DNA of 36,045 nt from Clostridiales bacterium Firm_10 (GCA_001603025.1 LVAP01000018.1:1-36045), one strand, 5' to 3'. Positions 8,482 to 16,894 are shown, counted from the first letter of the stretch. Numbers and translations: made by a program. The notes: generated by a model from the letters alone, not told the origin.

Positions 8482-8510
8482 ATTCTACTCCCGCCGGGGA
8501 GGGAAGACAA
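8482..8510 (-). promoter_or_regulatory. promoter of the membrane protein/nuclease/helicase operon
   Basis: On the minus strand, TTGTCT (8505-8510) and TAGAAT (8482-8487) are spaced by 17 nt and lie about 30 nt upstream of the first gene. The hexamers match consensus at four and five of six positions. Confidence 0.6.
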
Positions 8511-8559
8511 GGAAAGAAATGTTGCTTTTTATCATCATTTTTCCACTGCTGCCGTAACA

Positions 8560-8605
8560 AATAAAAGGAAGGGCCCGGACGGTCGGGAAAAGCCGTCCGG
8601 GCCCT
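8560..8605 (-). terminator. intrinsic terminator of the serine hydrolase operon
   Basis: A perfect 13-bp stem (8570-8582 with 8593-8605, 10-nt loop) is followed on the minus strand by TTCCTTTTATTTG. It lies 26 nt after the hydrolase stop. Confidence 0.85.
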
Positions 8606-8630
8606 GGAGAACGGGGTCAGGCACACGATG

Positions 8631-9671
8631 TCACACCATCATTTCCACGCCGAACACGGTGCGGAAACCCGCGCGGCGGATGGGGAACAGCGTGTAGTTC
8701 TTGCGGGTGGGATGAACGCGGTTGGTGAGCAGCACCACATACTCGCCGGACACGGTGTCGATCCACAGGCTGGTGCCGGTGAAGCCGGTGTGCCCGATGA
8801 TGTTGCCCTCGCGGCGCTCGCGGTAAGCGATCCAGCCCAGGCAGCGGTTCTCGCCCAGGTGCGCGGTCTGGTTGGCAAAGGCCTTGTCCAGCCAGTCCTT
8901 CTCGAAGAAGGGATGGCAGCGCTCCGGGATGATGGCCGCGCAGAAGCGGCCCAGGTCCTCCGCCGTGGAGAACACGCCCGCATGGCCGGCCACGCCGCCC
9001 AGCATCCAGCTGGTCTCGTCGTGCACGGTGCCGCGCACAGGGGCTTCGTCCCGGTCGGTGCGGAATTCGGTGGCGGCGCAGTAGGTGCCGCGGGCGGGGT
9101 TATAGGTGGTGTGGGTCATGCCCAGCTCGTCGAAGATCTCGCGTGCCACCTGATCCTGCGGCTTGCCATAGGCCTGGGCGATGATCTCGCCCAGGAAGAT
9201 GAAGGACAGGTCGCTGTAAAGCACCTGGCCGTTCCTCGGCTTCACCGGCTCGAGGGAGAGCAGGCCGTCGATGCGCTCCTGGCGGGTTTCACCGAACTTA
9301 TCCGGCCAGCAGTCCGGCACGAAGCCGGCGGTGTGGGTGAGCAGGTTCCACAGCGTGACTTCTTTCAGCGCGGGGTGCATGGGGCGGTCAAGCATCTCGG
9401 GCATGGTATCATGCAGGGTGAGCTTGCCCTCCTGCAGCAGCTTCATGATGGCGGGCCAGGTGCCCGTCAGCTTGGTGAGGGACGCGATATCGAAGGAGGT
9501 GTCCTTCGTCATGGGATCGCGGGTGGGCAGCAGCTGGGCGTATCCGTACGCCTCGTGCAGCAGCGTCTCGCCGTTGCGTCCCGCCAGCAGCACCGCGCCG
9601 GGGAACTTCTCTTCTTCCACGGCCTGCCTGATCTGCTCGTTGAACAGCGCCAGGCCCTTCATATCCATCAT
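8631..9671 (-). CDS. serine hydrolase, beta-lactamase class C/esterase-like
   Basis: This 346-residue protein belongs to the class C beta-lactamase fold (PF00144 type). The catalytic SxxK is SLTK at residues 64-67, the YxN-equivalent is Tyr152-Ser-Asp154, and HTG at 294-296 stands for KTG, all in the right order. HTG with YSD is typical of esterase or D-aminopeptidase-like relatives rather than true beta-lactamases. No signal peptide is present, so it likely acts in the cytoplasm on an unknown ester, amide or peptide. The start at 9671 has a moderate GAAGGGAAG ribosome site. A second ATG lies immediately downstream and is equally possible. It sits 59 nt after the acetyltransferase gene and is probably co-transcribed with it. 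Confidence 0.88.
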   Translation of the reverse strand: MMDMKGLALFNEQIRQAVEEEKFPGAVLLAGRNGETLLHEAYGYAQLLPTRDPMTKDTSFDIASLTKLTGTWPAIMKLLQEGKLTLHDTMPEMLDRPMHPALKEVTLWNLLTHTAGFVPDCWPDKFGETRQERIDGLLSLEPVKPRNGQVLYSDLSFIFLGEIIAQAYGKPQDQVAREIFDELGMTHTTYNPARGTYCAATEFRTDRDEAPVRGTVHDETSWMLGGVAGHAGVFSTAEDLGRFCAAIIPERCHPFFEKDWLDKAFANQTAHLGENRCLGWIAYRERREGNIIGHTGFTGTSLWIDTVSGEYVVLLTNRVHPTRKNYTLFPIRRAGFRTVFGVEMMV

Positions 9672-9730
9672 TGTGAACCGCTTCCCTTCATTGTAAGATT
9701 AATTGGAGTGGGGAATATGCGTTGCCTGCG

Positions 9731-10342
9731 TCAATCATCCTGCCTGTCCGATGTCGAGCGGCCGTAATACGGCAAATCGCCGTAATACCGGCCCTTCAGC
9801 GTACAGCCGGAATAATAGCGCCGGAAATACAGATAATCGTCGCAGTACCGGTTACAGGAGTAGTCGTAAACCGTCCGCTTCTCGAACAGCCGAAAGCCGC
9901 TCTTCTCCGCCGTCCGGCGGGAGGCGGGGTTATCCACATCCATGACCACGATCAGATAGTCGATGCCGCGCGTCCGGCAGACAGACTCGGCGAAGGCCGC
10001 GGCCGCTTCGGAGGCGCAGCCTTTCCCTGCAAATCTCCCGATCATCATCCAGCCCAGGCTGTATTCGCGCAGCATGATCTGTTTGCAGAAAGTCAGGCAG
10101 CCCATGACATCGCCGGTTTCCCTGCTCTCGATGGCGTAGCAGCGCCACGCGTCCAGGTCGCCGGCGTCCTCAATCCGTTTGAATTCGCGGATATATTTTG
10201 GCATGTCTTCGCGCCGTACGCCGACATCCAGAAAATCCGGGCAGAATTCCAGAACCTGCGGATCGGTTTTGATGTCGTATAAAGCCTGGGCGTCGTCCTC
10301 GCGGAAGGAACGGACGATCAGCCTTTCGGTTTCGATGCGCAT
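9731..10342 (-). CDS. GNAT acetyltransferase, RimJ/RimL type
   Basis: This 203-residue protein opens with the classic IETERLIVRSFREDDAQAL of the RimJ/RimL-like acetyltransferases. The acetyl-CoA pyrophosphate loop is at residues 102-112 (GRFAGKGCASE, replacing the usual Q/RxxGxG/A), followed by the helix and the late motif NPASRRTAEKSGFRLFEK. Such enzymes acetylate N-terminal amines, aminoglycosides or small metabolites; the substrate is unknown. The C-terminal 30 residues are unusually rich in tyrosine and arginine (YLYFRRYYSG) and lie outside the fold. The ATG at 10342 follows GGTGGAAG. The gene begins just after the terminator of the sugar isomerase operon; no clear promoter was found. Confidence 0.88.
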   Translation of the reverse strand: MRIETERLIVRSFREDDAQALYDIKTDPQVLEFCPDFLDVGVRREDMPKYIREFKRIEDAGDLDAWRCYAIESRETGDVMGCLTFCKQIMLREYSLGWMMIGRFAGKGCASEAAAAFAESVCRTRGIDYLIVVMDVDNPASRRTAEKSGFRLFEKRTVYDYSCNRYCDDYLYFRRYYSGCTLKGRYYGDLPYYGRSTSDRQDD

Positions 10343-10367
10343 ATCGCTTCCACCCTATGTCCGTCAG

Positions 10368-10415
10368 GAAAAAATCGCGCGATTCCTGCGGCACGACTGC
10401 ACCGCCGGAATCGCG
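10368..10415 (-). terminator. intrinsic terminator of the methyltransferase-oxidoreductase-isomerase operon
   Basis: On the minus strand CGCGATTCC (10407-10415) pairs with GGAATCGCG (10378-10386), with inner GCGG/CCGC pairing, followed by CGATTTTTTCC. It lies 9 nt after the isomerase stop. Confidence 0.85.
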
Positions 10416-10424
10416 GCATTATCC

Positions 10425-11207
10425 TCAGAACCGGCCGCCCAGCTTCTTCAGGGTGTTCAGGCTGTAGAGCATGCAGTCAAGAGAGCCTTGCTCCACGGCG
10501 TTGTCCTGCTCGATCATGGCGTATTTCACGCCGATGTCGTCGCAGGCCTTCATGATGGCCGTCCAGTTCATGTTGCCCTTGCCGATGGGGGCGATGACGT
10601 TGCGGTTCTCGGCGGTGCCGTTCATTTCCTTGAAGTGCACCACATCCATGCGGCCCCGCACCTTCTCGATCCAGTCCAGCGGGCTGGCGCCGCCCATCTG
10701 CACCCAGAACACGTCCAGCTCAAACTGCAGCGAGGGCGAGCTGTTCTCAAACAGCAGCTCCAAGCCGGTCTTGCCGACCTTCTCGAAGCGGGCGAACTCA
10801 AAGGCGTGGTTATGGTAAATGAAGTGCATGCCGCTGTCCAGCAGCCTGTCCGCGATTTTGCTGGCCTTTTCGGCAAAGGTGATGAAGCCCTCGGGAGTGG
10901 AGCGGTATTCGCCCGGCAGGCCGCCGATGCCCGGATACGCGCAGCCCAGCGTCTGATGGTAGCGGATGACCTTGTCCAGGTCCTCCTCCATCTCCTGGAA
11001 GCCGATGTGCGTGCAGATGCAGGTCAGGCCGGATTCATCCAGCATGTCGCGAAGCTGCTCGGCGGGAATGTCGCGGTTGTAGCCGGAAAGCTGGCAGGTG
11101 TTGTAGCCCATGGCCTTGAGCGCCTTCATGGTCAGCAACATTTCGTCCGCGTTCTGGCAGTGGTTGCGTACAGAATACATCTGCGCGCCGATCTGTAAAT
11201 TCGTCAT
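10425..11207 (-). CDS. sugar phosphate isomerase/epimerase (AP-endonuclease-2 TIM barrel)
   Basis: This 260-residue protein belongs to the xylose-isomerase-like TIM barrel family (IolE/hydroxypyruvate isomerase relatives). Likely metal and substrate residues lie in YHNHAFEF (131-138), FELDVFW (Asp165) and HFKE (191-194), and a further acidic residue in MIEQD near 230. Members interconvert keto sugars or inososes. The start at ATG 11207 was chosen because GGAGGGG (11214-11220) lies 6 nt upstream; the earlier ATG at 11222 overlaps that ribosome site. It directly follows a Gfo/Idh/MocA oxidoreductase, the usual pairing in inositol or unusual-sugar catabolism, which supports a joint pathway. The substrate is not known. 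Confidence 0.88.
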   Translation of the reverse strand: MTNLQIGAQMYSVRNHCQNADEMLLTMKALKAMGYNTCQLSGYNRDIPAEQLRDMLDESGLTCICTHIGFQEMEEDLDKVIRYHQTLGCAYPGIGGLPGEYRSTPEGFITFAEKASKIADRLLDSGMHFIYHNHAFEFARFEKVGKTGLELLFENSSPSLQFELDVFWVQMGGASPLDWIEKVRGRMDVVHFKEMNGTAENRNVIAPIGKGNMNWTAIMKACDDIGVKYAMIEQDNAVEQGSLDCMLYSLNTLKKLGGRF

Positions 11208-11255
11208 CTCAAACCCCTCCATTTTTCAGACTGACCTTATTCGCCGGTTTTCAAA

Positions 11256-12287
11256 CTACGCCCTGTCCAGCTCGATCCACTTGCCCTCTTCGCTGGAGCG
11301 CACGATGTTCAGCACCAGGCTGAGCGCCGGGAAGGCGCTGCGGCCGTCGAGCCAGAAGTGGCGCTTTTCGGCGAGGCAGGTGTAGTAATCCTCAAGCTGG
11401 GCGCTGTGGCCGCTGCCCCAAACGCTCTTGCCCACCACGGTTTTGTTGTCTCCTGCGTCGATGAGCTTCAGCTCCCCGTTTTCAACGGCGTACAGCTTGG
11501 GCCCGAACAGCTTCAGGGCGCCCTTTTCCAGGTGGATGTTGATCTCCACCGGGTCGTCGGCCACGTTGTTGTTGCTGGTGTGGATCACCGCGCGCTGGCC
11601 GCCCTCGTAGAGCGCCACGGCCATGGCATTGTCTTCCACCTCGATGGTGCCCTCGTTGAGGCCGGTGAACACCGAGCCGCGCACCTTCGCGATGGGGCCG
11701 CCCAGGTAGCTCAGCAGGTCCAGCGTGTGAATGGACTGGTTGATGAGCGAGCCCGCGCCTTCGGTGGCCTTGGCGCCGCGCCAGCCGGATTCGGTATAGT
11801 AAGCGCCTTCGCGCCGCCAGCACACGGACGCGCTGACGCCCAAAAACGCACCCAGCTCGCCGGATTCGATGATTTTTTTGGCGTGCTGAACGGAGGAAAT
11901 GTAGCGGTTCTGGAAGATGACGCCCAGCGAGCCCGCGCCGGGCTGCTCGGAAGCGGCGATCATGGCGCGCGCGTCTTCAACGGTGGTGGCCATGGGCTTT
12001 TCGGTGATGACGTTCCGGCCCAGGCGCAGCGCCTCGATGGTGACGGGCGCGTGCAGGTAGTGAGGCAGGCAGATGTGCGCCACGTCGATGTCAGGAAGCG
12101 CGACCACGTCGTGCCAGTCGGCATAGCCCTTCGCCCCGGTCTTTTCCACCGCTTTGGCCAGGCGATCCTCGCGGATGTCGCACACAGCGGCGATTTCCAC
12201 GTTCTTCATGCCCTGCAGCGCCGCGATGTGCACCTGGCTGATGCCGCCGCAGCCGATGACGGCCGCGCGGAATTTCTTCTGTTCCAT
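11256..12287 (-). CDS. Gfo/Idh/MocA family oxidoreductase
   Basis: This 343-residue NAD(P)-dependent dehydrogenase has an N-terminal Rossmann fold (AAVIGCGGISQVH, residues 8-20) and the family signature EKP at 96-98, whose lysine is catalytic. In the C-terminal half the segment GSLINQSIHTLD (179-190) supplies the conserved His187 and Asp190. Family members oxidise inositol, glucosides, UDP-sugars or sugar acids. The ATG at 12287 follows GGGAGGG. It lies 25 nt after the RNA methyltransferase and 48 nt before the isomerase, so the three form one operon. The sugar substrate cannot be named. Confidence 0.9.
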   Translation of the reverse strand: MEQKKFRAAVIGCGGISQVHIAALQGMKNVEIAAVCDIREDRLAKAVEKTGAKGYADWHDVVALPDIDVAHICLPHYLHAPVTIEALRLGRNVITEKPMATTVEDARAMIAASEQPGAGSLGVIFQNRYISSVQHAKKIIESGELGAFLGVSASVCWRREGAYYTESGWRGAKATEGAGSLINQSIHTLDLLSYLGGPIAKVRGSVFTGLNEGTIEVEDNAMAVALYEGGQRAVIHTSNNNVADDPVEINIHLEKGALKLFGPKLYAVENGELKLIDAGDNKTVVGKSVWGSGHSAQLEDYYTCLAEKRHFWLDGRSAFPALSLVLNIVRSSEEGKWIELDRA

Positions 12288-12312
12288 TGTCAGTTCCCTC
12301 CCGAATCAGTTG

Positions 12313-13038
12313 CTATTTGGCGGTTGTGAAAACATAGGCGCCGATTGAAACGGCCACGGCCAGGTTCAGCGAGTCGATCTCCTTCGACTGGGGAATCAGC
12401 ACGCTCTGGCCGAGCTGCGCGAAGCGAGGGGGCAGGCCGGTCTGCTCGTTGCCGAAAACCAGCGCGTAGAGCGGCGCGTGCCCGGCGGCGGCCGCGTTCA
12501 GGGGAATCGCGCCGTCCAGCATGAAGGGGTACAGCGCGTGGCGGGGATACAGCGCCCGGTAGTCCTCGAACGCGTCGAACGTGCGCACGTTCATGGCGTA
12601 GAAGGCGCCCATCGAGGCGCGCAGCACGTGGGGGTCGAAGGCGTCCACGCAGGGCCTCACGATGGCCACGTCCCGCAGGCCGAAGCCCAGGCAGGCCCGC
12701 AGCGCGGTGCCCAGGTTGCCCCCGTCCGAGATCTGGCACAGCACCACATGAGGCCTGTCTTCGTTCAGGGCGGCCTCGTATTTCTCGAACACCAGCGCGG
12801 CGAAGCAGTTGTCCTTCTGGGATTCCCGCCGCAGCACGCGGTCGGCGAACTCCTCGCGGATGCCGAGGGCGGCACACCGCTCGCGCAGCAGCGAGACGCC
12901 CTCGTTGCGCAGCCCTTCCGTGTGCAGCAGCAGGCGGGAGACCGCCTTCGGACGCGCCTCCAGCAGCTTCAGCGCGGGAAACACGCCCAGCGCGTAGCTG
13001 TAGGGGAGCCTGCGGCTGTACGGTTCGAGCCTGGGCAA
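12313..13038 (-). CDS. SPOUT-class (TrmH/SpoU family) RNA methyltransferase
   Basis: The 241-residue product carries the three SpoU motifs of the trefoil-knot methyltransferases that use S-adenosylmethionine: motif 1 ISDGGNLGTALRAC (about 103-116), motif 2 FGNEQTGLP (195-203) and motif 3 IPQSKEIDSLNLAVAVSIG (215-233). Residues 1-95 form a small N-terminal substrate domain. It probably 2'-O-methylates a ribose in tRNA or rRNA; the site is not predictable. No ATG is available near the 5' end. TTG 13036-13038 lies 6 nt after GGGGGTG, which can pair fully with the anti-SD sequence through one G-U, and so was preferred over GTG at 13047. A promoter lies at 13076-13104. Its place ahead of sugar genes looks incidental. 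Confidence 0.85.
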   Translation of the reverse strand: MPRLEPYSRRLPYSYALGVFPALKLLEARPKAVSRLLLHTEGLRNEGVSLLRERCAALGIREEFADRVLRRESQKDNCFAALVFEKYEAALNEDRPHVVLCQISDGGNLGTALRACLGFGLRDVAIVRPCVDAFDPHVLRASMGAFYAMNVRTFDAFEDYRALYPRHALYPFMLDGAIPLNAAAAGHAPLYALVFGNEQTGLPPRFAQLGQSVLIPQSKEIDSLNLAVAVSIGAYVFTTAK

Positions 13039-13075
13039 GAAAAACACCCCCGCTTCCCATATTCCAACAGTATAT

Positions 13076-13104
13076 AGTATACACCAGCGGGACTGAATTC
13101 GCAA
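13076..13104 (-). promoter_or_regulatory. promoter of the RNA methyltransferase operon
   Basis: TTGCGA (13099-13104) and TATACT (13076-13081), spaced by 17 nt on the minus strand, lie about 38 nt upstream of the TTG start. The matches are four of six and five of six. Confidence 0.65.
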
Positions 13105-13198
13105 TGCGTGATGAGAAATAAAACAAAAGAACCCTTGCATTCTGACAAAAATGCGCTAAACTGAGAGAGAACAGTGTAAGAGAAGGAGCCTGCGGTGT

Positions 13199-13975
13199 AT
13201 GAGATTATTTGACACGCACTGCCACATCACCGACGAGCGGTTCGACGAAGACCGCATCGCGGTGATCGGGCGGATGCAGGAGGCGGGTGTGGAACGCGCG
13301 CTGATCGTGGGCGACGGCGCCATCGAGGAACAGCCCGCCTTCGCGTTGGCGGAGCGCTACGACTGGATGTACGCCGCCACAGGCGTGCATCCCCACGACG
13401 CGGCCCGCTGGGACGGGGAGGCCCGCGCCCGGGTCGAGCGGTGGATGGCGCATCCCAGGGCCGTCGCCCTGGGGGAGATCGGGTTGGACTACCACTACGA
13501 CCTGTCCCCGCGCGACGTCCAGAAGCGGGTGTTCGACGAGCAGCTGGACATGGCCCTGCGGCTCGATAAGCCGGTGATCCTGCACATCCGCGAGGCGCAC
13601 GGCGACGCCACGGACATGCTTGCCGCGCGCTGGAAGGCGGGAAAGCTGCCGCGCGGCGTGATGCACTGCTACACGGGCAGCTGGGAGAGCGCGAAGCAGT
13701 ATCTCGCCATGGGCCTGTACATCTCCTTTTCCGGCGCGGTGACGTTCAGGAACGCGCCCAAACTCAGCGAAGTGGCAAAAAACATGCCCCTTGAGCGGCT
13801 GCTGGTGGAGACCGACTGCCCCTATATGGCGCCGGTGCCCATGCGGGGGCAGCGGAATGAGCCCGCGTTCGTGGCCTATACGGCGCGGAAGGTGGCCGAG
13901 ATCCGCGGCATGGCAGAGGACGACCTGGCGCTGGCCGCGCTGGAAAACGGCAGGCGGCTGTTTGGTATCGACTGA
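13199..13975 (+). CDS. tatD: TatD-family metal-dependent DNase
   Basis: This 258-residue TIM-barrel hydrolase has all the metal ligands of TatD: DTHCH (Asp5, His7, His9), the bridging Glu93 in GEIGLDYH, His129 in LHIR, His156 in HCYTG and Asp206 in ETDCPYMAP, followed by RNEP. TatD proteins are two-metal 3'-5' exonucleases with roles in DNA repair and turnover of damaged ends. The ATG at 13199 follows AGAAGGAG by about 10 nt. It heads an operon with ribulokinase 17 nt downstream. Only a poor promoter candidate (TTGCAT at 13135, TAAACT at 13157) is seen upstream. Confidence 0.92.
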   Translation: MRLFDTHCHITDERFDEDRIAVIGRMQEAGVERALIVGDGAIEEQPAFALAERYDWMYAATGVHPHDAARWDGEARARVERWMAHPRAVALGEIGLDYHYDLSPRDVQKRVFDEQLDMALRLDKPVILHIREAHGDATDMLAARWKAGKLPRGVMHCYTGSWESAKQYLAMGLYISFSGAVTFRNAPKLSEVAKNMPLERLLVETDCPYMAPVPMRGQRNEPAFVAYTARKVAEIRGMAEDDLALAALENGRRLFGID

Positions 13976-13992
13976 CGGAGGGAGGGAACCCC

Positions 13993-15678
13993 ATGGGCAA
14001 ATACGCCATAGGCATCGACTTCGGCACGCTGTCGGCCCGCGCGCTGATCGCCGAGATCGGCACGGGTCGTGAAGCCGCGCAGGCCGTGATGGATTACCCC
14101 CACGGCGTCATGGATCGGGCGCTGCCCGACGGCACGCCTCTGCCGTCCGATTGGGCGCTGCAGCATCCCGGCGATTACTTGGCGTGCCTTGAACGCATCA
14201 TTCCGGAGGCGATCGGGCGGGCGGGCATCAGCGCCGCGGACATTGTGGGCGTGGGCATCGACGCCACCACCTGCACGCTCATTCCCGTCGACAGGGACGG
14301 CACGCCCCTGTACATGCTGCCCGGACTGGAGGGCGAGAAGCACGCTTACGCCAAGCTGTGGAAGCACCATGCCGCCCAGAAATACGCCGACGCCATGACG
14401 GAAACCGCGCGGGAGCGGGACGAGGCGTTCCTCACGCGCTGCGGCGGCCGGGTCTCCTCGGAGTGGCTGTTTCCCAAGGTGTGGCAAATGCTGGAGGAGG
14501 CCCCGGCCCTGTACGCGCGAACCGACCGCTTCATCGACGCGGCGGACTGGATCGTGCTCCAGCTCACCGGCTGCGAGGCGCGCTCCAGCTGCCTCGCGGG
14601 TTACAAGGCGTTCTGGAACGCGCGGGACGGCTACCCGTCGGACAGCTTTTTTGCGGCGCTCGATCCGCGCCTGCAGCACGTGGTGGATGAAAAGCTGTCG
14701 CGCCGCGTCCAGCCCGTCTGCACGCGCGCGGGCTTCGTGACGGAGCGGGCCGCGCGCCTCACCGGGCTGCGGGCGGGCACCGCGGTGGCCGTCGGCACCT
14801 CCGACGCGCACGTTGCCCCGCCTGCGGCGGGCATCACCGAAACGGGCCGCATGCTCATGATTATGGGCACTTCCACCGTGCACCTGGTGCTGGACGGCGC
14901 CTGGCACGACGCGCCCGGCATCTGCGGCGCGGTGAAGGACGGCATCGTGCCGGGCCTTATCGGCTATGAAGCCGGACAGTGCTGCGTGGGCGACCATTTC
15001 GACTGGTTCGTGAAAAACGGCGTGCCGGAGGCGTATGCGCGGGAAGCGGCGGCCCGTGGCCTGGACCTGTACGCGCTGCTCACCGAAAAGGCGGCGCGGA
15101 TGGCGCCCGGCGAGAGCGGGCTTGTGGCGCTGGACTGGTGGAACGGCAACCGCTCCGTGCTGGTGGACGCCGGCCTCAGCGGTGTTCTCATGGGGCTGAC
15201 GCTCGCCACCCGTCCCGAGGAGATCTACCGCGCGCTGATCGAAGCCACGGCCTTCGGCACGCGGGTGATCGTGGAAAACTTCGAGGCGCATGGCCTGGCG
15301 CTCAGCGACATTGTGGCCTGCGGCGGCATCGCGCGGAAAAACGCCTTCTTCATGCAGGTTTACGCCGACGTGCTGGGGCGCGAAATCCGCGTGGCGAAGA
15401 GCGCGCAGACCGCGGCGCTCGGCAGCGCGCTGATGGGCGCGGTGGCGGCGGGCGAGGCGGCGGGCGGCTATGACGGCATCGGCCGGGCGGCGGCTGAAAT
15501 GGGCGGCCTGCTCGAGGCGCGCTATGCGCCGGATCCCGCGGCGCACGCGGTTTACGACCGGCTTTACGCCGAATACCTGCGCCTGCACGACTGGTTCGGC
15601 CGCGGCGGCAGCGACGCGATGAAACGGCTCAAAAACATCCGGGAGGCGGCCCCCAGCGGCCGGAGAGGACGGAAATGA
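13993..15678 (+). CDS. araB: ribulokinase (FGGY family)
   Basis: This 561-residue sugar kinase phosphorylates L-ribulose to L-ribulose 5-phosphate in the arabinose pathway. The N-terminal nucleotide motif GIDFGTLSARALIA (residues 7-20) and the AraB-specific C-terminal segment CGGIARKNAFFMQVYADVLG are clear, and the length is that of AraB rather than xylulo- or glycerol kinase. MGTSTVHLV marks the second lobe. The start is an ATG behind GGAGGGAGGG. No araA or araD lies nearby: neighbours are tatD (17 nt upstream) and an HD hydrolase joined by an ATGA overlap. Other ketopentoses such as D-ribulose are possible substrates. Confidence 0.92.
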   Translation: MGKYAIGIDFGTLSARALIAEIGTGREAAQAVMDYPHGVMDRALPDGTPLPSDWALQHPGDYLACLERIIPEAIGRAGISAADIVGVGIDATTCTLIPVDRDGTPLYMLPGLEGEKHAYAKLWKHHAAQKYADAMTETARERDEAFLTRCGGRVSSEWLFPKVWQMLEEAPALYARTDRFIDAADWIVLQLTGCEARSSCLAGYKAFWNARDGYPSDSFFAALDPRLQHVVDEKLSRRVQPVCTRAGFVTERAARLTGLRAGTAVAVGTSDAHVAPPAAGITETGRMLMIMGTSTVHLVLDGAWHDAPGICGAVKDGIVPGLIGYEAGQCCVGDHFDWFVKNGVPEAYAREAAARGLDLYALLTEKAARMAPGESGLVALDWWNGNRSVLVDAGLSGVLMGLTLATRPEEIYRALIEATAFGTRVIVENFEAHGLALSDIVACGGIARKNAFFMQVYADVLGREIRVAKSAQTAALGSALMGAVAAGEAAGGYDGIGRAAAEMGGLLEARYAPDPAAHAVYDRLYAEYLRLHDWFGRGGSDAMKRLKNIREAAPSGRRGRK

Positions 15679-16106
15679 TCTACACCGACAGGACGAAGCG
15701 GGCCGTCAGGCTCATGTTCGAGGCCCACAGGGACCAGACCGACAAAGGCGGCCTGCCGTACGTTTTCCATCCGTTCCACCTGGCCGAACAGATGACGGAC
15801 GAGGCCACAACGGTCGCCGCGCTGCTGCACGACGTGGCGGAGGACACAGACTGGACACTCGAGGACCTGCGCCGCATGGGCTTCGGCGACGACGTGTGTG
15901 ATGCGCTGGCGCTGCTCACGCACGATCCGGCCGTGCCGTACATGGATTATGTGGCGGCGATCCGCGCCAATCCCATCGCGCGGGCGGTCAAGCTGGCCGA
16001 CCTGCGGCATAACAGTGACCTCAGCCGGCTGGACGCGCCGGACGAAAAGGCCCTCGCGCGCGTCGAAAAATACAAAAAGGCCATCGCGCTTCTCACGGAA
16101 GCGTGA
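15675..16106 (+). CDS. HD-domain hydrolase, SpoT/MESH-like (putative small alarmone hydrolase)
   Basis: This 143-residue single-domain protein matches the hydrolase part of RelA/SpoT enzymes. His32 (FHPFHLAE), His52-Asp53 with the following Glu56-Asp57 (HDVAEDT) and KLADLRHN (106-113) supply the metal and catalytic residues. The ED pair belongs to the (p)ppGpp 3'-pyrophosphohydrolase active site. No synthetase, TGS or ACT domain is present, so it would be a free-standing hydrolase. The start ATG overlaps the araB stop (ATGA), so translation is coupled. A role in lowering alarmones is inferred; another nucleotide could be the substrate. Confidence 0.8.
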   Translation: MIYTDRTKRAVRLMFEAHRDQTDKGGLPYVFHPFHLAEQMTDEATTVAALLHDVAEDTDWTLEDLRRMGFGDDVCDALALLTHDPAVPYMDYVAAIRANPIARAVKLADLRHNSDLSRLDAPDEKALARVEKYKKAIALLTEA

Positions 16107-16125
16107 CGGCGGGGAGAGTATTCCG

Positions 16126-16860
16126 ATGGACAGGGAAACAGGGAAGAAAATCCGCCTCGTCGCGCTGGACATGGACGGCACCATCACTCAGCACAGGACG
16201 CCGCTGGAGCCCCGGAACCGCGCCGTGCTGGACGCGCTGGCCGCCAGGTACCGTCTGGTGATAGTAGGAGCGGGCGCCTGCCGGCGCATACACGGCCAGC
16301 TCGGCGGCTATCCGCTGGATGTGATCGGCAACTATGGCATGGAGACGGGGGAGTATGACCGAGAAAAGGGCGAACTGACGATTGTGGAGAGCCACACGGC
16401 GGCTGTCGAGCCGAAGGAGGAGGTGCGCGAGCGCGTGACGCGGCTGCGCCGCCTGTTCGGCATGGAGCGCTTCGCGGGCGATACGGTGGAATTTCATCCC
16501 TCGGGCATGATCACCTTCCCACTGCTGGGCACAAAGGCCGACATCGCCGACAAGCTGGCCTTCGATCCCGACAGGAGCCGCCGCCGCCCGCTTTATCCCG
16601 TGGTCAGGGAAGCGTTTTCGCAGTACACGGTGTTCATCGGCGGTTCATCGTCGTTCGACATCGTGCCCAGGCCGTACAACAAGTTGTACGCCCTCGAGCG
16701 CTACTGCGCGCGCCGCGGCTTCGCCCACGACGAGGTGGTGTTCTTCGGGGACGACTACCTGGAGGGCGGCAACGACCGGCAGGTGTACGAATCCGATTTT
16801 CCCTTCGTGACCGTGGACGATTACCGCGATTTTCCCGAGCGGGCGCAGGCGGTGCTGTAA
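16126..16860 (+). CDS. HAD-superfamily phosphatase, PMM-like (class IIB)
   Basis: This 244-residue enzyme has HAD motif I as DMDGT (nucleophile Asp15, acid/base Asp17), a catalytic Lys186 in DIVPRPYNK and motif IV GDDYLEGGND (208-217). The GGND ending and the SFD-x-P-x-x-x-K pattern resemble eukaryote-type phosphomannomutases and their HAD-IIB relatives. It may be a sugar-phosphate phosphatase or mutase. The start ATG 16126 follows GGGGAGAG (16111-16118) by 7 nt. It is the last gene of the tatD operon, 19 nt after the HD hydrolase, and is followed by a convergent terminator and proC. Confidence 0.8.
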   Translation: MDRETGKKIRLVALDMDGTITQHRTPLEPRNRAVLDALAARYRLVIVGAGACRRIHGQLGGYPLDVIGNYGMETGEYDREKGELTIVESHTAAVEPKEEVRERVTRLRRLFGMERFAGDTVEFHPSGMITFPLLGTKADIADKLAFDPDRSRRRPLYPVVREAFSQYTVFIGGSSSFDIVPRPYNKLYALERYCARRGFAHDEVVFFGDDYLEGGNDRQVYESDFPFVTVDDYRDFPERAQAVL

Positions 16861-16894
16861 AAAAAGAGAAAAAGCCGCGCGGCTGTCCGCGCGG
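16860..16894 (-). terminator. intrinsic terminator of proC
   Basis: Two copies of the self-complementary octamer CCGCGCGG (16875-16882, 16887-16894) form a hairpin with a 4-nt loop. On the minus strand it is followed by CTTTTTCTCTTTTTT. It lies 30 nt after the proC stop and abuts the end of the convergent HAD gene. Confidence 0.88.
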
